DNA of 64,000 nucleotides from Beroe forskalii (Eukaryota > Ctenophora > Nuda > Beroida > Beroidae), in contig WFMF01000025.1 in NCBI GenBank assembly GCA_011033025.1, positions 359,018 through 423,017 on the forward strand, written 5' to 3'. The notes under the pieces are model-generated. The model had not been told where the DNA came from and ran no database searches. It saw nothing but the letters and a program-made list of their open reading frames with translations. How positions within the stretch are numbered: the first letter of the stretch is position 1; each line of letters starts with the position of its first letter. This document shows positions 36,583-49,068 of this stretch, piece by piece. The translations under genes and the position numbers were made by a program.

Positions 36583-37020
36583 AGCCAGACACTCCAAACA
36601 AGCCGGTAGTACCAGCATGAAGTGCTAAAAGTAGTAGTTGAACCGTTTTTCAAGTATTGAAAAACTCGTTTGCCAGCGCCCTTTATATAAAAATACAGTG
36701 ATTTCCAAAAATCGCGATTTTTGTGTCGCGTTTTCATCATGTTAACTTTGGTTGTTGAGCACGAAAATTTGCACAGGTTTTGTCCATCACATAATTAAGA
36801 AACCCTGAAAATTTCATCGAAATCGACCGTACCGTTTCGGCAGGAAAAATTATTAAAAAATGCCGAAAATCACGAAAATTAGTGTTATCGTCGTCTCTCT
36901 CTCGGCACCACATTTTTATAAATAAGTTTGTGTGAAAACCAAAACAGATATTAACATAATTCCAAATGTATATAAAACTTTGGCATAGGACGCGTGTAGT
37001 AGGCGACACGCGAATTTTAA

Positions 37021-37850
37021 TATCAAATTGCTTAATTGGATAATTGGCCAATTAAACCAATTATCGCTTATATCTCGCCACAGGAAAATGGTAGAATCTT
37101 AATTCTAGCGACATTGAAAACTTTAGCATGAATTGCGTGTTGTGAGCAATGTGAAAATTTTCACTACAAATCGCTTAATTAGATAATTGGCCAATTAAAC
37201 CAATTATCGCTCATATCTCGTCCCAGGAAAATGGTAGAGTCTTAATTCCAGCGGCATTGAAAACTTTGGCATGAACTGCGTGTTGTGAGAACTATGAAAA
37301 TTTTCACTACAAATCGCTTAATTAGATAATTGGCCAATTAAACCAATTATCGCTCATATCTCGTCCAAGGAACGTGGTAGAGACTTAAATCCAACGGCAT
37401 TGAAAACTTCTGCATGGATTACGAGTTGTGAGCACTGTAAAAATTTTCATTACAAATCGCTTAATTGGATAATTGGTCAATTAAACCAATTATCGCCAAT
37501 ATCTCGTCCCAGGAACATGGTACAGACTTCAATCCAACGACATTGGGAACTTTGTCATGGATTGCGTGTAGTGAGCACAGTACAAATTTTCATTACAAAT
37601 CGATTAATTAGATAATTGGCCAATTAAACCAATTATTGCTTATATCTCGTTTCAGGAACATGGTATCGACTAAAATCTAACGGCATTGGAAACTTTGTCA
37701 TGGATTGCGTGTAGTGAGCACAGTACAAATTTTCATTACAAATCGATTAATTAGATAATTGGCCAATTAAACCGATTATCGCTTATATCTCGTTTCAGGA
37801 ACATGGTATCGACTAAAATCTAACGGCATTGGAAACTTTTTTTCTTGTTA
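37021..37850. repeat. 143-bp satellite, six copies
   Basis: The palindrome taattggccaatta starts at 37041, 37184, 37327, 37470, 37613 and 37756, an exact 143-bp period throughout (the fourth copy reads aattggtcaatt). The copies differ by point changes but hardly at all in length. Confidence 0.95.
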
Positions 37851-37875
37851 ATAAACACCAAAAAAGAATGATATG

Positions 37876-38196
37876 GTATGACAAAAAACAATTGGAAATT
37901 GTGTAGGTTCCGCAGCGCCCTTGTAAATTTTTGTGATTAAAAGTGGTGATATGGACTTTAATCGCAGCGCTGGTGTGGTAGTGGGCTGCAGTAGTTGCAA
38001 AGAATAGACTTATTGTAATCCGTAGTAGATGGATGAACGTCTAAATTTATTGAATTAATGAGCCTATATTCCTTGCAGCAAACAGCTCACTGCCACACCA
38101 GCGCTGCGATTGAAGTCCATATCACCACTTTTAATCACAAAAATTTACAAGGGCGCTGCGGAACCTACACAATTTCCAATTGTTTTTTGTCATACC
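37876..38196. mobile_element. Long-TIR MITE, 321 bp
   Basis: Near-perfect inverted arms of about 118 bp starting ggtatgacaaaaaacaattg, with a unique centre of about 80 bp, flanked by TAT on both sides. An AT microsatellite follows directly at 38,197-38,220. No coding capacity. It lies just upstream of the GPCR gene. Confidence 0.85.
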
Positions 38197-38409
38197 TATA
38201 TATATATATATATATATATTAACAACACGCATTATATATAGTAAGATATATCACCCTGTGACACTCGTTCCTCTAATATATACCCTGGCCAGTCTTTTCT
38301 ATTACCGTGGGGGGTTACCGCCCTGGCCAGGGCGGGAACCAGCATTGTTTTTTAGATATTTTTATTGAAAATCTCGATGTTTGCTTTTGACCCTAACTTG
38401 TCTTGTAGG

Positions 38410-38427
38410 ATGGCTGATTTGTGTTGA
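38410..38427 (+). promoter_or_regulatory. Upstream ORF (5 codons) before the GPCR start
   Basis: ATG GCT GAT TTG TGT TGA lies five bases before the predicted GPCR start at 38433, right after an acceptor-like ttgtcttgtag. If it is in the mature mRNA, it would dampen translation of the receptor or require reinitiation. Confidence 0.35.
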
Positions 38428-38432
38428 TTGCA

Positions 38433-41400
38433 ATGTTGGAGTTCGGTGAAGCAGGTGTTTCACCCACCACAGTAACTGACAGACCCCATTATTGGATCAC
38501 GTTCAGCGAAGGGGTGAGTTATTTTAATCACAAGAAAATTGCTTTTCCTAACACTATCAGCATTATTATCGCATATATCTGGCATATGCATGTATTTGTA
38601 TTGATATTGATTTTTTTATCAGATGGGAATAAAGAACTCCGAATAAAATTCTGTGATGAGACCTATGAATTTTTAACACTCACCTCCCAGGGTCTACTGG
38701 TTGACTATTTCCTCACTTCCCAGGGTCTACTGGTTGACTATTTCCTCACATCCCAGGGTCTGCTGGTTGACTATTTCCTCACATCCCAGGGTTTGCTGGT
38801 TAACTATTTCCTCACATCCCAGGGTTTACTGGTTGACTATTTCCTCACATCCCAGGGTCTGCTGGTTGACTATTTCCTCACATCCCAGGGTCTACTGGCT
38901 GACTATTTCCTCACATCCCAGGGTCTGCTGGTTGACTATTTCCTCACATCCCAGGGTCTACTGGTTAACTATTTCCTCACATCCCAGGGTTTACTGGTTG
39001 ACTATTTCCTCACATCCCAGGGTCTGCTGGTTGACTATTTCCTCACATCCCAGGGTTTACTGGTTTACTATTTCCTCACATCCCAGGGTCTGCTGGTTGA
39101 CTATTTCCTCACATCCCAGGGTTTGCTGGTTAACTACTTCCTCACATCCCAGGGTCTGCTGGTTGACTATTTCCTCACATCCCAGGGTCTACTGGTTATC
39201 TATTTCCTCACATCCCAGGGTATACTGGTTGACTATTTCCTCACCTCCAATGGTCTATATGTTGACTATTTCCTCACATCCCAGGGTCTGCTGGTTGACT
39301 ATTTCCTCACATCCCAGGGTCTACTGGTTGACTATTTCCTCTCATCCCAGGGTCTACTGGTTATCTATTTCCTCACATCCCAGGGTCTACTGGTTATCTA
39401 TTTCCTCTTATCCCAGGGTCTGCTGGTTGACTATTTCCTCACATCCCAGGGTCTACTGGTTGACTATTTCCTCACTTCCCAGGGTCTGCTGGTTGACTAT
39501 TTCCTCATATCCCAGGGTCTACTGGTTGACTATTTCCTCACATCCCAGGGTCTACTGGTTGACTATTTCCTCACATCCCAGGGTCTGCTGGTTGACTATT
39601 TCCTCTCATCCCAGGGTCTGCTGGTTGACTATTTCCTCACATCCCAGGGTCTACTGGTTGACTATTTCCTCATAACCCAGGGTCTACTGATTGACTATTT
39701 CCTCACATCCCAGGGTCTACTGGTTGACTATTTCTTCGCATCCCAGGGTCTACTGGTTGACTATTTCCTCACATCCCAGGGTCTACTGGTTGACTATTTC
39801 CTCATATCCCGGGGTCTGCTGGTTGACTATTTCCTCACATCCCAGGGTCTACTGGTTGACTATTTCCTCACATCCCAGGGTCTACTGGTTGACTATTTCC
39901 TCACATCCCAGGGTCTATTTCCTCATCCCAGGGTCTACTGGTTGACTATTTCCTCACATCCCAGGGTCTGTTGGTTGACTATTTCCTCACATCCCAGGGT
40001 CTACTGGTTGACTACTTCCTCACATCCCAGGGTCTGCTGGTTGACTACTTCCTCACATCCCAGGGTCTGCTTGTTGACTATTTCCTCACATCCCTAGTTG
40101 ACTATTTCCTCACATCCCAGGGTCTACTGGTTGACTATTTCCTCACATCCCAGGGTCTACTGGTTGACTATTTCCTCACATCCCAGGGTTTACTGGTTGA
40201 CTATTTCCTCACATCCCAGGTCTCACATCCCAGGGTTGACTATTTCCTCACATCCCAGGGTCTACTGGTTGACTATTTCCTCATCCCAGGGTCTACTGGT
40301 TGACTATTTCCTCACATCCCAGGGTCTACTACTGGTTGACTATTTCCTCATCCCAGGGTCTACTGGTTGACTATTTCCTCACATCCCAGGGTCTACTGGT
40401 TGACTATTTCATATCCTCACATCCCAGGGTCTACTGGTTGACTATTTCCTCACACTTTATCCCAGGGTCTACTACATCCCAGGGTTGACTATTTCCTCAC
40501 TATCCCAGGGGTCTACTGGTTGACTATTTCCTCACATCCCAGGGTCTACTGGTTGACTATTTCCTCACATCCCAGGGTCTACTGGTTGACTATTTCCTCA
40601 CATCCCAGGGTCTACTGGTTGACTATTTCCTCACATCCCAGGGTCTACTGGTTGACTATTTCCTCACATCCCAGGGTCTACTGGTTGACTATTTCCTCAC
40701 ATCCCAGGGTCTACTGGTTGACTATTTCCTCACATCCCAGGGTCTGCTGGTTGACTATTTCCTCACATCCCAGGGTCTGCTGGTTTACTATTTCCTCACA
40801 TCCCAGGGTCTACTGGTTGACTATTTCCTCATCCCAGGGTCTACTGGTTGACTATTTCCTCATATCCCAGGGTCTACTGGTTGACTATTTCCTCACATCC
40901 CAGGGTCTACTGGTTGACTATTTCCTCATATCCCAGGGTCTACTGGTTGACTATTTCCTCATATCCCAGGGTCTACTGGTTGACTATTTCCTCACATACC
41001 AGGGTCTACTGGTTGACTATTTCCTCATATCCCAGGGTCTACTGGTTGACTATTTCCTCACATCCCAGGGTCTACTGGTTGACTATTTCCTCATATCCCA
41101 GGGTCTGCTGGTTGACTATTTACTCACATCCAGGGTCTACTGGTTGAATATTTCCTCACATCCCAGGGTCTACTGGTTGACTATTTCCTCACCTCCCAGG
41201 GTCTACTGGTTGACTATTTCCTCACATCCCAGGGTCTACTAGTTGCCTACTTCCTCACATCCCAGGGTCTGCTGGTTGACTATTTCCCCATATCCCAGGG
41301 TCTACTGGTTGACTATTTCCTCACTTCCCAGGGTCTGCTGGTTGACTATTTCCTCACATCCCAGGGTCTGCTGGTTGACTATTTCCTCATATCCCAGGGT

Positions 41401-44400
41401 CTACTGGTTGACTACTTCCTCACATCCCAGGGTCTACTGGTTGACTATTTCCTCACATCCCAGGGTCTGCTGGTTGACTATTTCCTCATATCCCAGGGTC
41501 TGCTGGTTGACTATTTCCTCACACCCCAGGGTCTGCTGGTTGACTATTTCCTCACATCCCAGGGTCTGCTGGTTGACTATTTCCTCACATCCCAGGGTCT
41601 ACTGGTTGACTATTTCCTCACATCCCAGGGTCTGCTGGTTGACTATTTCCTCACATCCCAGGGTCTGCTGGTTGACTATTTCCTCACATCCCAGGGTCTA
41701 CTGGTTGACTATTTCCTCACATCCCAGGGTTTACTGGTTGACTATTTCCTCACATCCCAGGGTCTGCTGGTTGACTATTTCCTCACATCCCAGGGCCTAC
41801 TAGTTGCCTACTTCCTCACATCCCAGGGTCTGCTGGTTGACTATTTCCTCACATCCCAGGGTCTGCTGGTTGACTATTTCCTCACATCCCAGGGTCTACT
41901 GGTTGACTATTTCCTCATATCCCAGGGTCTACTGGTTGACTATTTCCTCCCATCCCAGGGTCTACTGGTTGACTATTTCCTCCCATCCCAGGGTCTACTG
42001 GTTGACTATTTCCTCATATCCCAGGGTCTACTGGTTGACTATTTCCTCCCATCCCAGGGTCTACTGGTTGACTATTTCCTCATATCCCAGGGTCTACTGG
42101 TTGACTATTTCCTCACATCCCAGGGTCTACTGGTTGACTATTTCCTCATATCCCAGGGTCTACTGGTTGACTATTTCCTCATATCCCAGGGTCTACTGGT
42201 TGACTATTTCCTCACATCCCAGGGTCTACTGGTTGACTATTTCCTCACATCCCAGGGTCTACTGGTTGACTATTTCCTCATCCCAGGGTCTACTGGTTGA
42301 CTATTTCCTCATATCCAAGGGTCTACTTGTTGACTATTTCCTCACATCCCAGGGTCTGCTGGTTGACTATTTCCTCACATCCCAGGGTCTGCTGGTTGAC
42401 TATTTCCTCACATCCCAGGGTCTACTGGTTGACTATTTCCTCACATCCCAGGGTCTACTGGTTGACTATTTCCTCATATCCCAGGGTCTACTGGTTGACT
42501 ATTTCCTCCCATCCCAGGGTCTACTGGTTGACTATTTCCTCACATCCCAGGGTCTGCTGGTTGACTATTTCCTCTTCGTGTTCATCCTGCTGATGTTTGT
42601 CGTGGGAGTGATCTGTAACAGTCTCGTGCTGCACACCTTCCAATCCCACGCCTACCGCAGTGGCAAGGTCCTCTTCAGTCACCTCTGTGTCACAGATCTC
42701 TTGACGGAAATCACACAGGTATGTTATTATGTCCTTCTGTTACTGCTAGGATTCTGATATTTTGTGTGTTCGAATTTCGGCAGACTCAATCAAACGTTTG
42801 AATCCAGGATTTCGGACCATTTCCCTATGATATTTCTTATGAAATTAATGATCAATTAGGTAGGATCATAAGCACTTTTAATAAGACTACATGCTTTACC
42901 TATGGACCACGGACGGAAGTTCGACACCTGGGAGTTCGACAGCCAGAAAGTTAGACAATCTCAATGCCTTTCGAACTTCTCCTCGCCAACAGACTGAAGT
43001 CCGACAGCCCTCAAGCGCAAGTGTGTCGGACTTCCGAGTTGTCGAACTTCCATCCCCAAACCCGCTTCATTTCATCACCCACTACAATTCATACTCTTGT
43101 ATGAAGTTGACCCGCTCCTCTTCCCCCCGTCAGGCCCCTACCGCCATGTTCATTCTGCTGAATCACCGCTACATCACCAACATCGCTCCCTCCAGCATCC
43201 TGTGCCTCTTCTCAGGCTTCATGTTCGATGTGCTTACCCTCACTTCTCTCTTCCTCACTGCAGGTAATTTGTGGACTTCTGAGGCTATTTTAATCTACAA
43301 ACTACAGTACAGAAGTGCTGTAGTCCGATCAGTCCATATCTCAGGGTTACCGAATAAAGTACAATTCAGTTATAAATTGATTTTCCCATCAATTTTTACC
43401 TTAAAATGATGGGCTTAACAAGTTAGAAGCTTATATCTCCAGAATTGTGGCCATATTGGCCGAAAATAGGTCAACGCCACTGTGGTGCACTCGCTCCGCA
43501 TGGCCATCGTCATTTTTCATTCAATCTTAAAAACTAAAATGATCAGCTCGTTGAGACATCCATGGAACCTAATGTGATTAAAATCCCATTGATTGTTTCA
43601 GTTTGCTGTGTTGACAGGACGTTGGCCCTCACTAAGCCTATCCAATACAAGAATCTGATGAGTAGGAGTGTTACAATCAGCGCTGCTACTGGTAATACCA
43701 TCTTCTTATAGATGATTCTCGTTATGCACTGTCCATCTCTTCACGGAGAATTAGAGCTTAACTGCTTTAGAGATATTTCCACAGATGGATATCTCTAAAG
43801 CAGATGGATATTCTAACAAGCTGACCGGCTGTTACAAATCGCTGTCCTCTCTGAATTTGACTTTAGTTGAATATATTCCCTCGTGAAAATGACGCGCTGC
43901 ACGCAGCACCCAATTCTCAACCCCTGGCGGGACTTGAAGTACCAGTCAATCTCGGTATCTCCGTGAGACTATGACTATCTGCTATAGGATATATGATCAT
44001 ACTCTGCTCTCAACCACCCTTCAATTCAGGGAGCTGGTTGCTATCCGGGGCAATCATCAGTGGCTTTGTAGCCACGTTTATCATCGAGGAGGGCGAGTGG
44101 AAAGTGTACAAGAACTACAGTAACCTCGCTCTGTGCGACCCCCAGGTGAGCTGGCTTCCCCAGCCAATCAGCGCGGAGTATCTTGCAAATCACTCACATT
44201 GATTGGTAAAACCTCAAAGCACTATGAGTGGAGTGCTTTTTTAAGTATAATTTATTTTTCATGTATTGAAATTTTGAGACGAGCTCCGTTCGTTGATATG
44301 ATATAGTAATACGAGAATCTCCATAGTCCATGGCCTATTTCTTGTGCTCAACCAGTAGTAAGGGTACAAAAACGCTGGTTAAGCTGAAGTTAAATATTAA

Positions 44401-47400
44401 TGCAATTTAAGGCACGGGTGAAATGTTCTTGAGCTCCTTTTTAATGCAATTTAAACCTTGCATAAGTCCGCAAGATTTTCCTTTAGCCAGAATAGAAAGG
44501 ATAATAATAATAGAATATTTTCTTATAAATATCGGTTTTGGAGAGAAATAATTTGATTTTCCAAATCCAAATAGACAGATGGACGAACCAACCAGAATTT
44601 TCCAAGTTCCATTTTTGATTAACACTGAATTCAGAATTTTCTGCACAAATACTGGATTGATATTAGTAAAGAATTTTACACTTCGGTTGCAATACAATTC
44701 ATTCAACAAGAATTGCGCCTGCAGCGGGCTTAATTCTTCAATTCTTGTTTGTGGGATGTACCCGTATGCAGGCGCTTAATTTCCCTCCCCGGTGGTGCTT
44801 GATGGAACCTTAGCATCATTATACAACAGGTTCTCCTAGTAGGAGTATGAATATTGCGCCAATGCTGCGCGCGACCACCGAAAACATGTTTTGGCACGTG
44901 CCATTTCTTCTGAAATTCTTGCGCGCGCGTTCTTACGTACCAAGTTGTTGTAATCAGTTCGTTGTAGATTTCGCGCCATTTCGTTGGATTCGTTTACGTT
45001 TCGCATCAGAATGTGTAACCGTTTGTTCACGCGCTGTATTTTCTTGACTGTTCATATCACTTGACTGTTGATGTCACTTTTCATCTGATCTTCAAAATTT
45101 CATGTTTTAATGCTTTCTGTTTCAATGCTTTCACTCGAAAAGAATCATTCGTCTTTCACAAATCACATCGACTCACCGTATTTTTTGAACTTAGTCGAAT
45201 TCAGTATACAGTCGAATAGTGATACAGATTGGTACTAAAACTAATTGAGAACCGAAGCTTATAATCTTATCCCTCAATCCATAGCCCAACTCACTCCTAA
45301 GATTTTAAGTCACGAATTCTTCAACAGCCCTACAATTTAGAATTTATCATAATTTTAGAGAATTTGAACATTTTCCACGGATGGACCAAGTCAGACTTTA
45401 GTTTTGACAACCGATAGCCAATGATTATGAAATTCGTGATTTTGAAGATTTGTGATGAGGGGACGGACGGAGGGACGGAGGGACGAGGGACGGAGGGACG
45501 GAGGGACATTTTCGCGACTGATATTATAAAGGAGCAATCCGGGCACTTTCCAGAAATTACAGTAGTTGTATTGCAAAACTGGACCTGATATACACATATT
45601 CTATTTCTCACCCCCCCAGACCACGATCTCTGCCAACCCTCTCATTTGCCTTTTTGTATTCACAAAAAGGCCAATGGGGAGGGAAAAAATTTCAAGCCAA
45701 ACAGTCAAAAAGGGTAACTTAACTTACTCAAACTTACAAGCTACGGTTAGCAAACTACGAGAACTATGGATACTGGTTTCTTGCCAACCTGCCAATTCGG
45801 TAAAATTGAGCGATCCGTCTAGGCCAGTATAACATCAGCACCACGCCAGTATCAGGCCTACCGCACGCCAGAATCGCGTCAGTATCACACCAGGAGCACG
45901 CCAGTATCGCGCCAGTAGCACGCCAGTTATGAAACCAGCATCGCGCCCGTCGAAACTAACTTAAAGCCAAGACGCCAGTATCACGCCAGTATATGATCTC
46001 ATACTGGTGTGCTACTGGCGTGATACTGGCGCAATACTGGCGTGATACTAGCAGCTAGACGGATCGCTCAATTTACCTGCCGATTCTATCATACGATTAT
46101 TTACATATTTGGCATAGATAATCGATTTATCAAGCCATAAATCAAGAGTGTCTGAAGGTCAAAGCAATCGCCAGACACGTAGATTATGTTAAATTAAGAC
46201 TCTCTAAATTCGCATAAACCTTGCAAAAATCGTATATTCTGAGACATGAAAGAGCTCTCCACCCTCCAGGACCCAGGATGGACGTGATCGTTTTATTATT
46301 ATTTGAATTATCGACCGAATAATATATTATCATCATCCAAAGGTTTATAAACCAAAGGTTAATAAATATTTTAAATATGTTAAAAGCGTCGATCGGGAAT
46401 CCAGAATTTAAATGATATATTAGCGAACTTACGAAAAATTTTCATAACCCTTGCAGATGAATGAAAAAAGAGCAGATTTCAAGATGGCAAACTAATTTGG
46501 AGGACACAAAACCGTAAATAAGAAGAACTCAAGAACTATGTTTTTTTCAAGGTTCAGATTCGGAGAAAAGATCATGGGCAAAAAATTTGAATCTAAGATC
46601 ATTGAGATTAGATTTAAAATTTTGTCTGTTTATACTTTATACCACTTCAACATAAATTCCCTCATTCGTCGAATTCTCGCAGCAAACCATCGAGACTACA
46701 ATACCTTGATATGAAGGAATCATCGCTAGTTTTCATAATATAATGGAACAAAATTTTCGAGACTCTTACCTTTTTTCCTATTATAATAGTATTAGTAATA
46801 GTGATGAGGGTTGATAGTATTTTGTCGTTAACTTTTTTCCGTACTCGAAAATTCCATAGAAAACGTATATTATGAATTTCAATAGTTTTTCCAACTTTTC
46901 CAAAATATACAATGACGAAACGGCGGATTCTTCGTTAAAATTCACGTGCAGTTTTTTTCGATAGCCATTGCAACGCGCGCAACTGGTGAACTCGATCTTG
47001 TTTTTCGCGATACTTTTTCCAACTTTGAGCATTAATTACGGAAAATCTAAAGGCTAAATTCAAATAAAAATAATGCTTTCCTAGACGGAATTTATTTTTA
47101 TACTACCCTAGAAAAAATCGCGGGATTTCAACTCCGTTTTTAGCCGTCGCAATTAGGCCAGACTATCACTAAGCACGGGTGCTTAAGCCCCCTTAATCCT
47201 TTATAATAAAGTAATAATGATGGCCACGGTCTTCGTATTTTGCATGAACTTCGCCCCCAGATTTGCGTTCACCCCACCAATTTCAGTATTTGTGGTCGGA
47301 CACACTGCGCACAAGGAACGTCCTGCTGCCCAAAGTAGCAAAGAGCATTCTGGCTACACTCACCGGGGTCCTCGTTGTATTTATCTGCTTTTCCAACGTT

Positions 47401-48786
47401 TTGGTCGTTGTGGTTCTCAAGCAGCGCTCTCAGAGAGCCTTCTCAACTGTCAGAGTTACTTCGAGGTAAGCAAAACTACAATGCTGGATTACTGAGTGCT
47501 CAGGATGTACTGATTAAGCGTCTTGGAGTGCCGAGATGATTGCCATAGAACACTTCTTATGATTTTTATCTTGAAATTTAATATGCCATTCGAGTATAAC
47601 TATATCATTGATCAATGATCATAATATGAAAATCAAATGGCATTTAATTTTAAGATTTCAAGAGAAAACTCATAAGATCTATGGCAGGCATCTGGAATAG
47701 AATCCCAACTGGGACAACTGACCCAATTTATACAAACTGTGGCAACTGTTCAGGAGACCTTTATATTGAATGGGATCTACTTTTTAATTTACTAATCCTA
47801 ACTGTGCACAATATGAATCATAAAATCATTTTTAATGCCCAATCGATACCAAAATTTGCACGGATACAGTTCATGGCATTATTCAGCATCTGTGAAAATT
47901 TGCAGCATTTTCATGCAAAAATGACGAAAATATAGCGAAATTTAGTCAGTTTCCGACTGAAACTGACTTCATTTTGCAATATCGACGTCATTTGTTGATG
48001 AAAATGCTTCAAATTTTCACAGACGCTGTCTTATGCCTTAAACTATATTTCGGCAAATTTTGGTATCAATTGTACATTCACAAATGGGTTTATGAGTGAA
48101 ATGGTCAAAATTTTCGCGCAGCACTTTCGGTCCGAAACTGATTCATGTTGTGCACTGTAACTTGTGTGAATAGTATGGAAGTATTTATAGCTACTTTCTC
48201 ACTCAGACGGAGCGATAACAAGAGTGAGCCGGAGAGGAGGCGCCGCGTCACTGAAGTGTCCCAGACCACCATAGCAGATCACGAGGTGATGAACAGGGCG
48301 CAGGTCGCCATGGCAACAGAGCACGTCACCACCGCCTACCTCACGAACCTACAGCTGCACACGGAGCAGTGTAACCGGATCAAGATGAAGGACAAGGTAG
48401 CCACGGAGTCCGTGGTGATCCTGGGGAGCTACTTCGCCCTGACCTTCGGCAGCTTCATCGTGCTGCAGTACTTCATGCCAGTAGGTTTCTACTTGGTGGT
48501 AAGCGCCACCAAGTACAACACCCTTCTCCTCGTCCAGCTCCTCCTCCTCCTAAACTCCACCCTCAACCCCCTCGTGCACTACTGGAGGAACAGGAAGATC
48601 AGGACAATGGTCAACGGGGTCGTACAGGACATTTGCAAGGCCATCTTCACGGGCAAACTGGGTAGGGCACGCGCCTCCAACAATCGGAACAATGCTCCCG
48701 AGACAAGCTCCGGTGTGCATGCTAACAATAATCAGGGGAAAAGAAGGGGCGGGAAACAGTTGAGATGTAATGGAATTCTTAATTAG
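38433..48786 (+). CDS. Rhodopsin-class G-protein-coupled receptor, orphan, complete
   Basis: Seven plus-strand exons join in phase to 447 aa: 38433-38513, 42551-42718, 43134-43263, 43602-43691, 44030-44145, 47287-47465, 48207-48786. Exon 1 encodes a short extracellular N-terminus (MLEFGEAGVSPTTV). Exon 2 gives TM1 with the GN-type motif (VVGVICNSLVL) and TM2 with its Asp (LCVTDLL). The TM3 end reads CCVDRTLA, a DRT in place of DRY. Exon 5 gives TM4 and loop 2 with a Cys. Exon 6 gives TM5, and exon 7 a basic loop 3, TM6 and TM7 with NSTLNPLVHY, i.e. NPxxH in place of NPxxY. The Arg/Asn/Gln-rich tail ends CNGILN. Ligand unknown. Intron 1 (4 kb) is nearly all 33-bp repeats; introns 2, 5 and 6 contain foldback or MITE elements. 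The start is the first in-frame ATG. Confidence 0.88.
38680..42574. repeat. 33-bp minisatellite (~117 copies) overlapping a GPCR splice acceptor
   Basis: The unit contains the pyrimidine tract and acceptor ctatttcctcacatcccag followed by GGTCTGCTGG. The last copy is the genuine acceptor (42550/42551) and supplies the first eight codons of the TM1 exon (GLLVDYFL). Nearly all units are exact 33-mers differing at a few sites (ctactgg/ctgctgg, cacatcc/catatcc). Units at 39,915-40,510 are scrambled and truncated. In one frame the array reads TSQGLLVDYFL repeatedly, in another HPRVYWLTISS. Confidence 0.95.
42911..43055. repeat. Imperfect inverted repeat in GPCR intron 2
   Basis: Left end ggacggaagttcgacacctg and right end gttgtcgaacttccatcc are inverted relatives. 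The interior holds further gttcgaca/tgtcgga variants. It looks like a small diverged foldback element. Confidence 0.5.
45461..45510. repeat. Short ggacggag minisatellite
   Basis: About six copies of an 8-bp unit, ggacggag, with one slip, inside GPCR intron 5. Confidence 0.8.
45799..46077. mobile_element. MITE with internal cacgccagtat repeats, ~279 bp
   Basis: Inverted ends ggtaaaattgagcgatccgt (left) and the complement ending caatttacc (right). The left half is made of repeats of cacgccagtat, the right half of the inverse atactggcgtg, so the whole element folds back. It lies in GPCR intron 5. No coding capacity. Confidence 0.75.
47534..47693. repeat. Inverted repeat in GPCR intron 6
   Basis: Imperfect arms of about 55-65 bp starting agatgattgccatag and ending ctatggcaggcatct, with a central ttgatcaatgatca. 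Probable old foldback element. Confidence 0.6.
47841..48070. repeat. Second inverted repeat in GPCR intron 6
   Basis: Arms of about 95 bp, from aatcgataccaaaatttgca to its diverged complement ending tttggtatcaatt, around a centre near agtttccgactgaaact. Divergence between the arms suggests an old copy. Confidence 0.6.
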
Positions 48787-48927
48787 AAACATTTTGCTCT
48801 TGTTCAATAAGTTATCTCATTACTTTAAGTTTAATTCTTTAACTGAATCTTATGTCAGGTGCAGGGCTTACGTGGTATACCGGGTACGACTAAGAAGTAA
48901 GACATTCCATCGGTACCTCATAACAGG

Positions 48928-49068
48928 GGCGTGTCGAACTCATATGTGCGCGGCTTTTCCATGCGCGGCGTAATCGTGCGCGGCTCGCTGCCTGTTAATT
49001 ACAGGCAGCGAGCCGCGCACTATTACGCCGCGCATTGAAAAGCCGCGCATATATGAGTTCGACACGCC
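48928..49068. mobile_element. Near-perfect palindromic element, 141 bp
   Basis: Arms of about 68 bp (left end ggcgtgtcgaactcatat) meet at gcctgttaattacaggc with almost no loop. The content is strongly CpG-rich (gcgcggc) although the flanks are AT-rich. It lies 140 bp after the GPCR stop, so it may be transcribed in the 3' UTR as a strong hairpin. Confidence 0.75.

Noticed and set aside
38421-42757. Long plus-strand frames encoding TSQGLLVDYFL / HPRVYWLTISS repeats
   Set aside because: Produced by the stop-free 33-bp unit. Only the final copy is supported as exon sequence, through its junction with TM1.
44407-44709. 100-codon minus-strand frame
   Set aside because: AT-driven Lys/Ile/Asn-rich composition, lies inside an intron of the GPCR, no motif.
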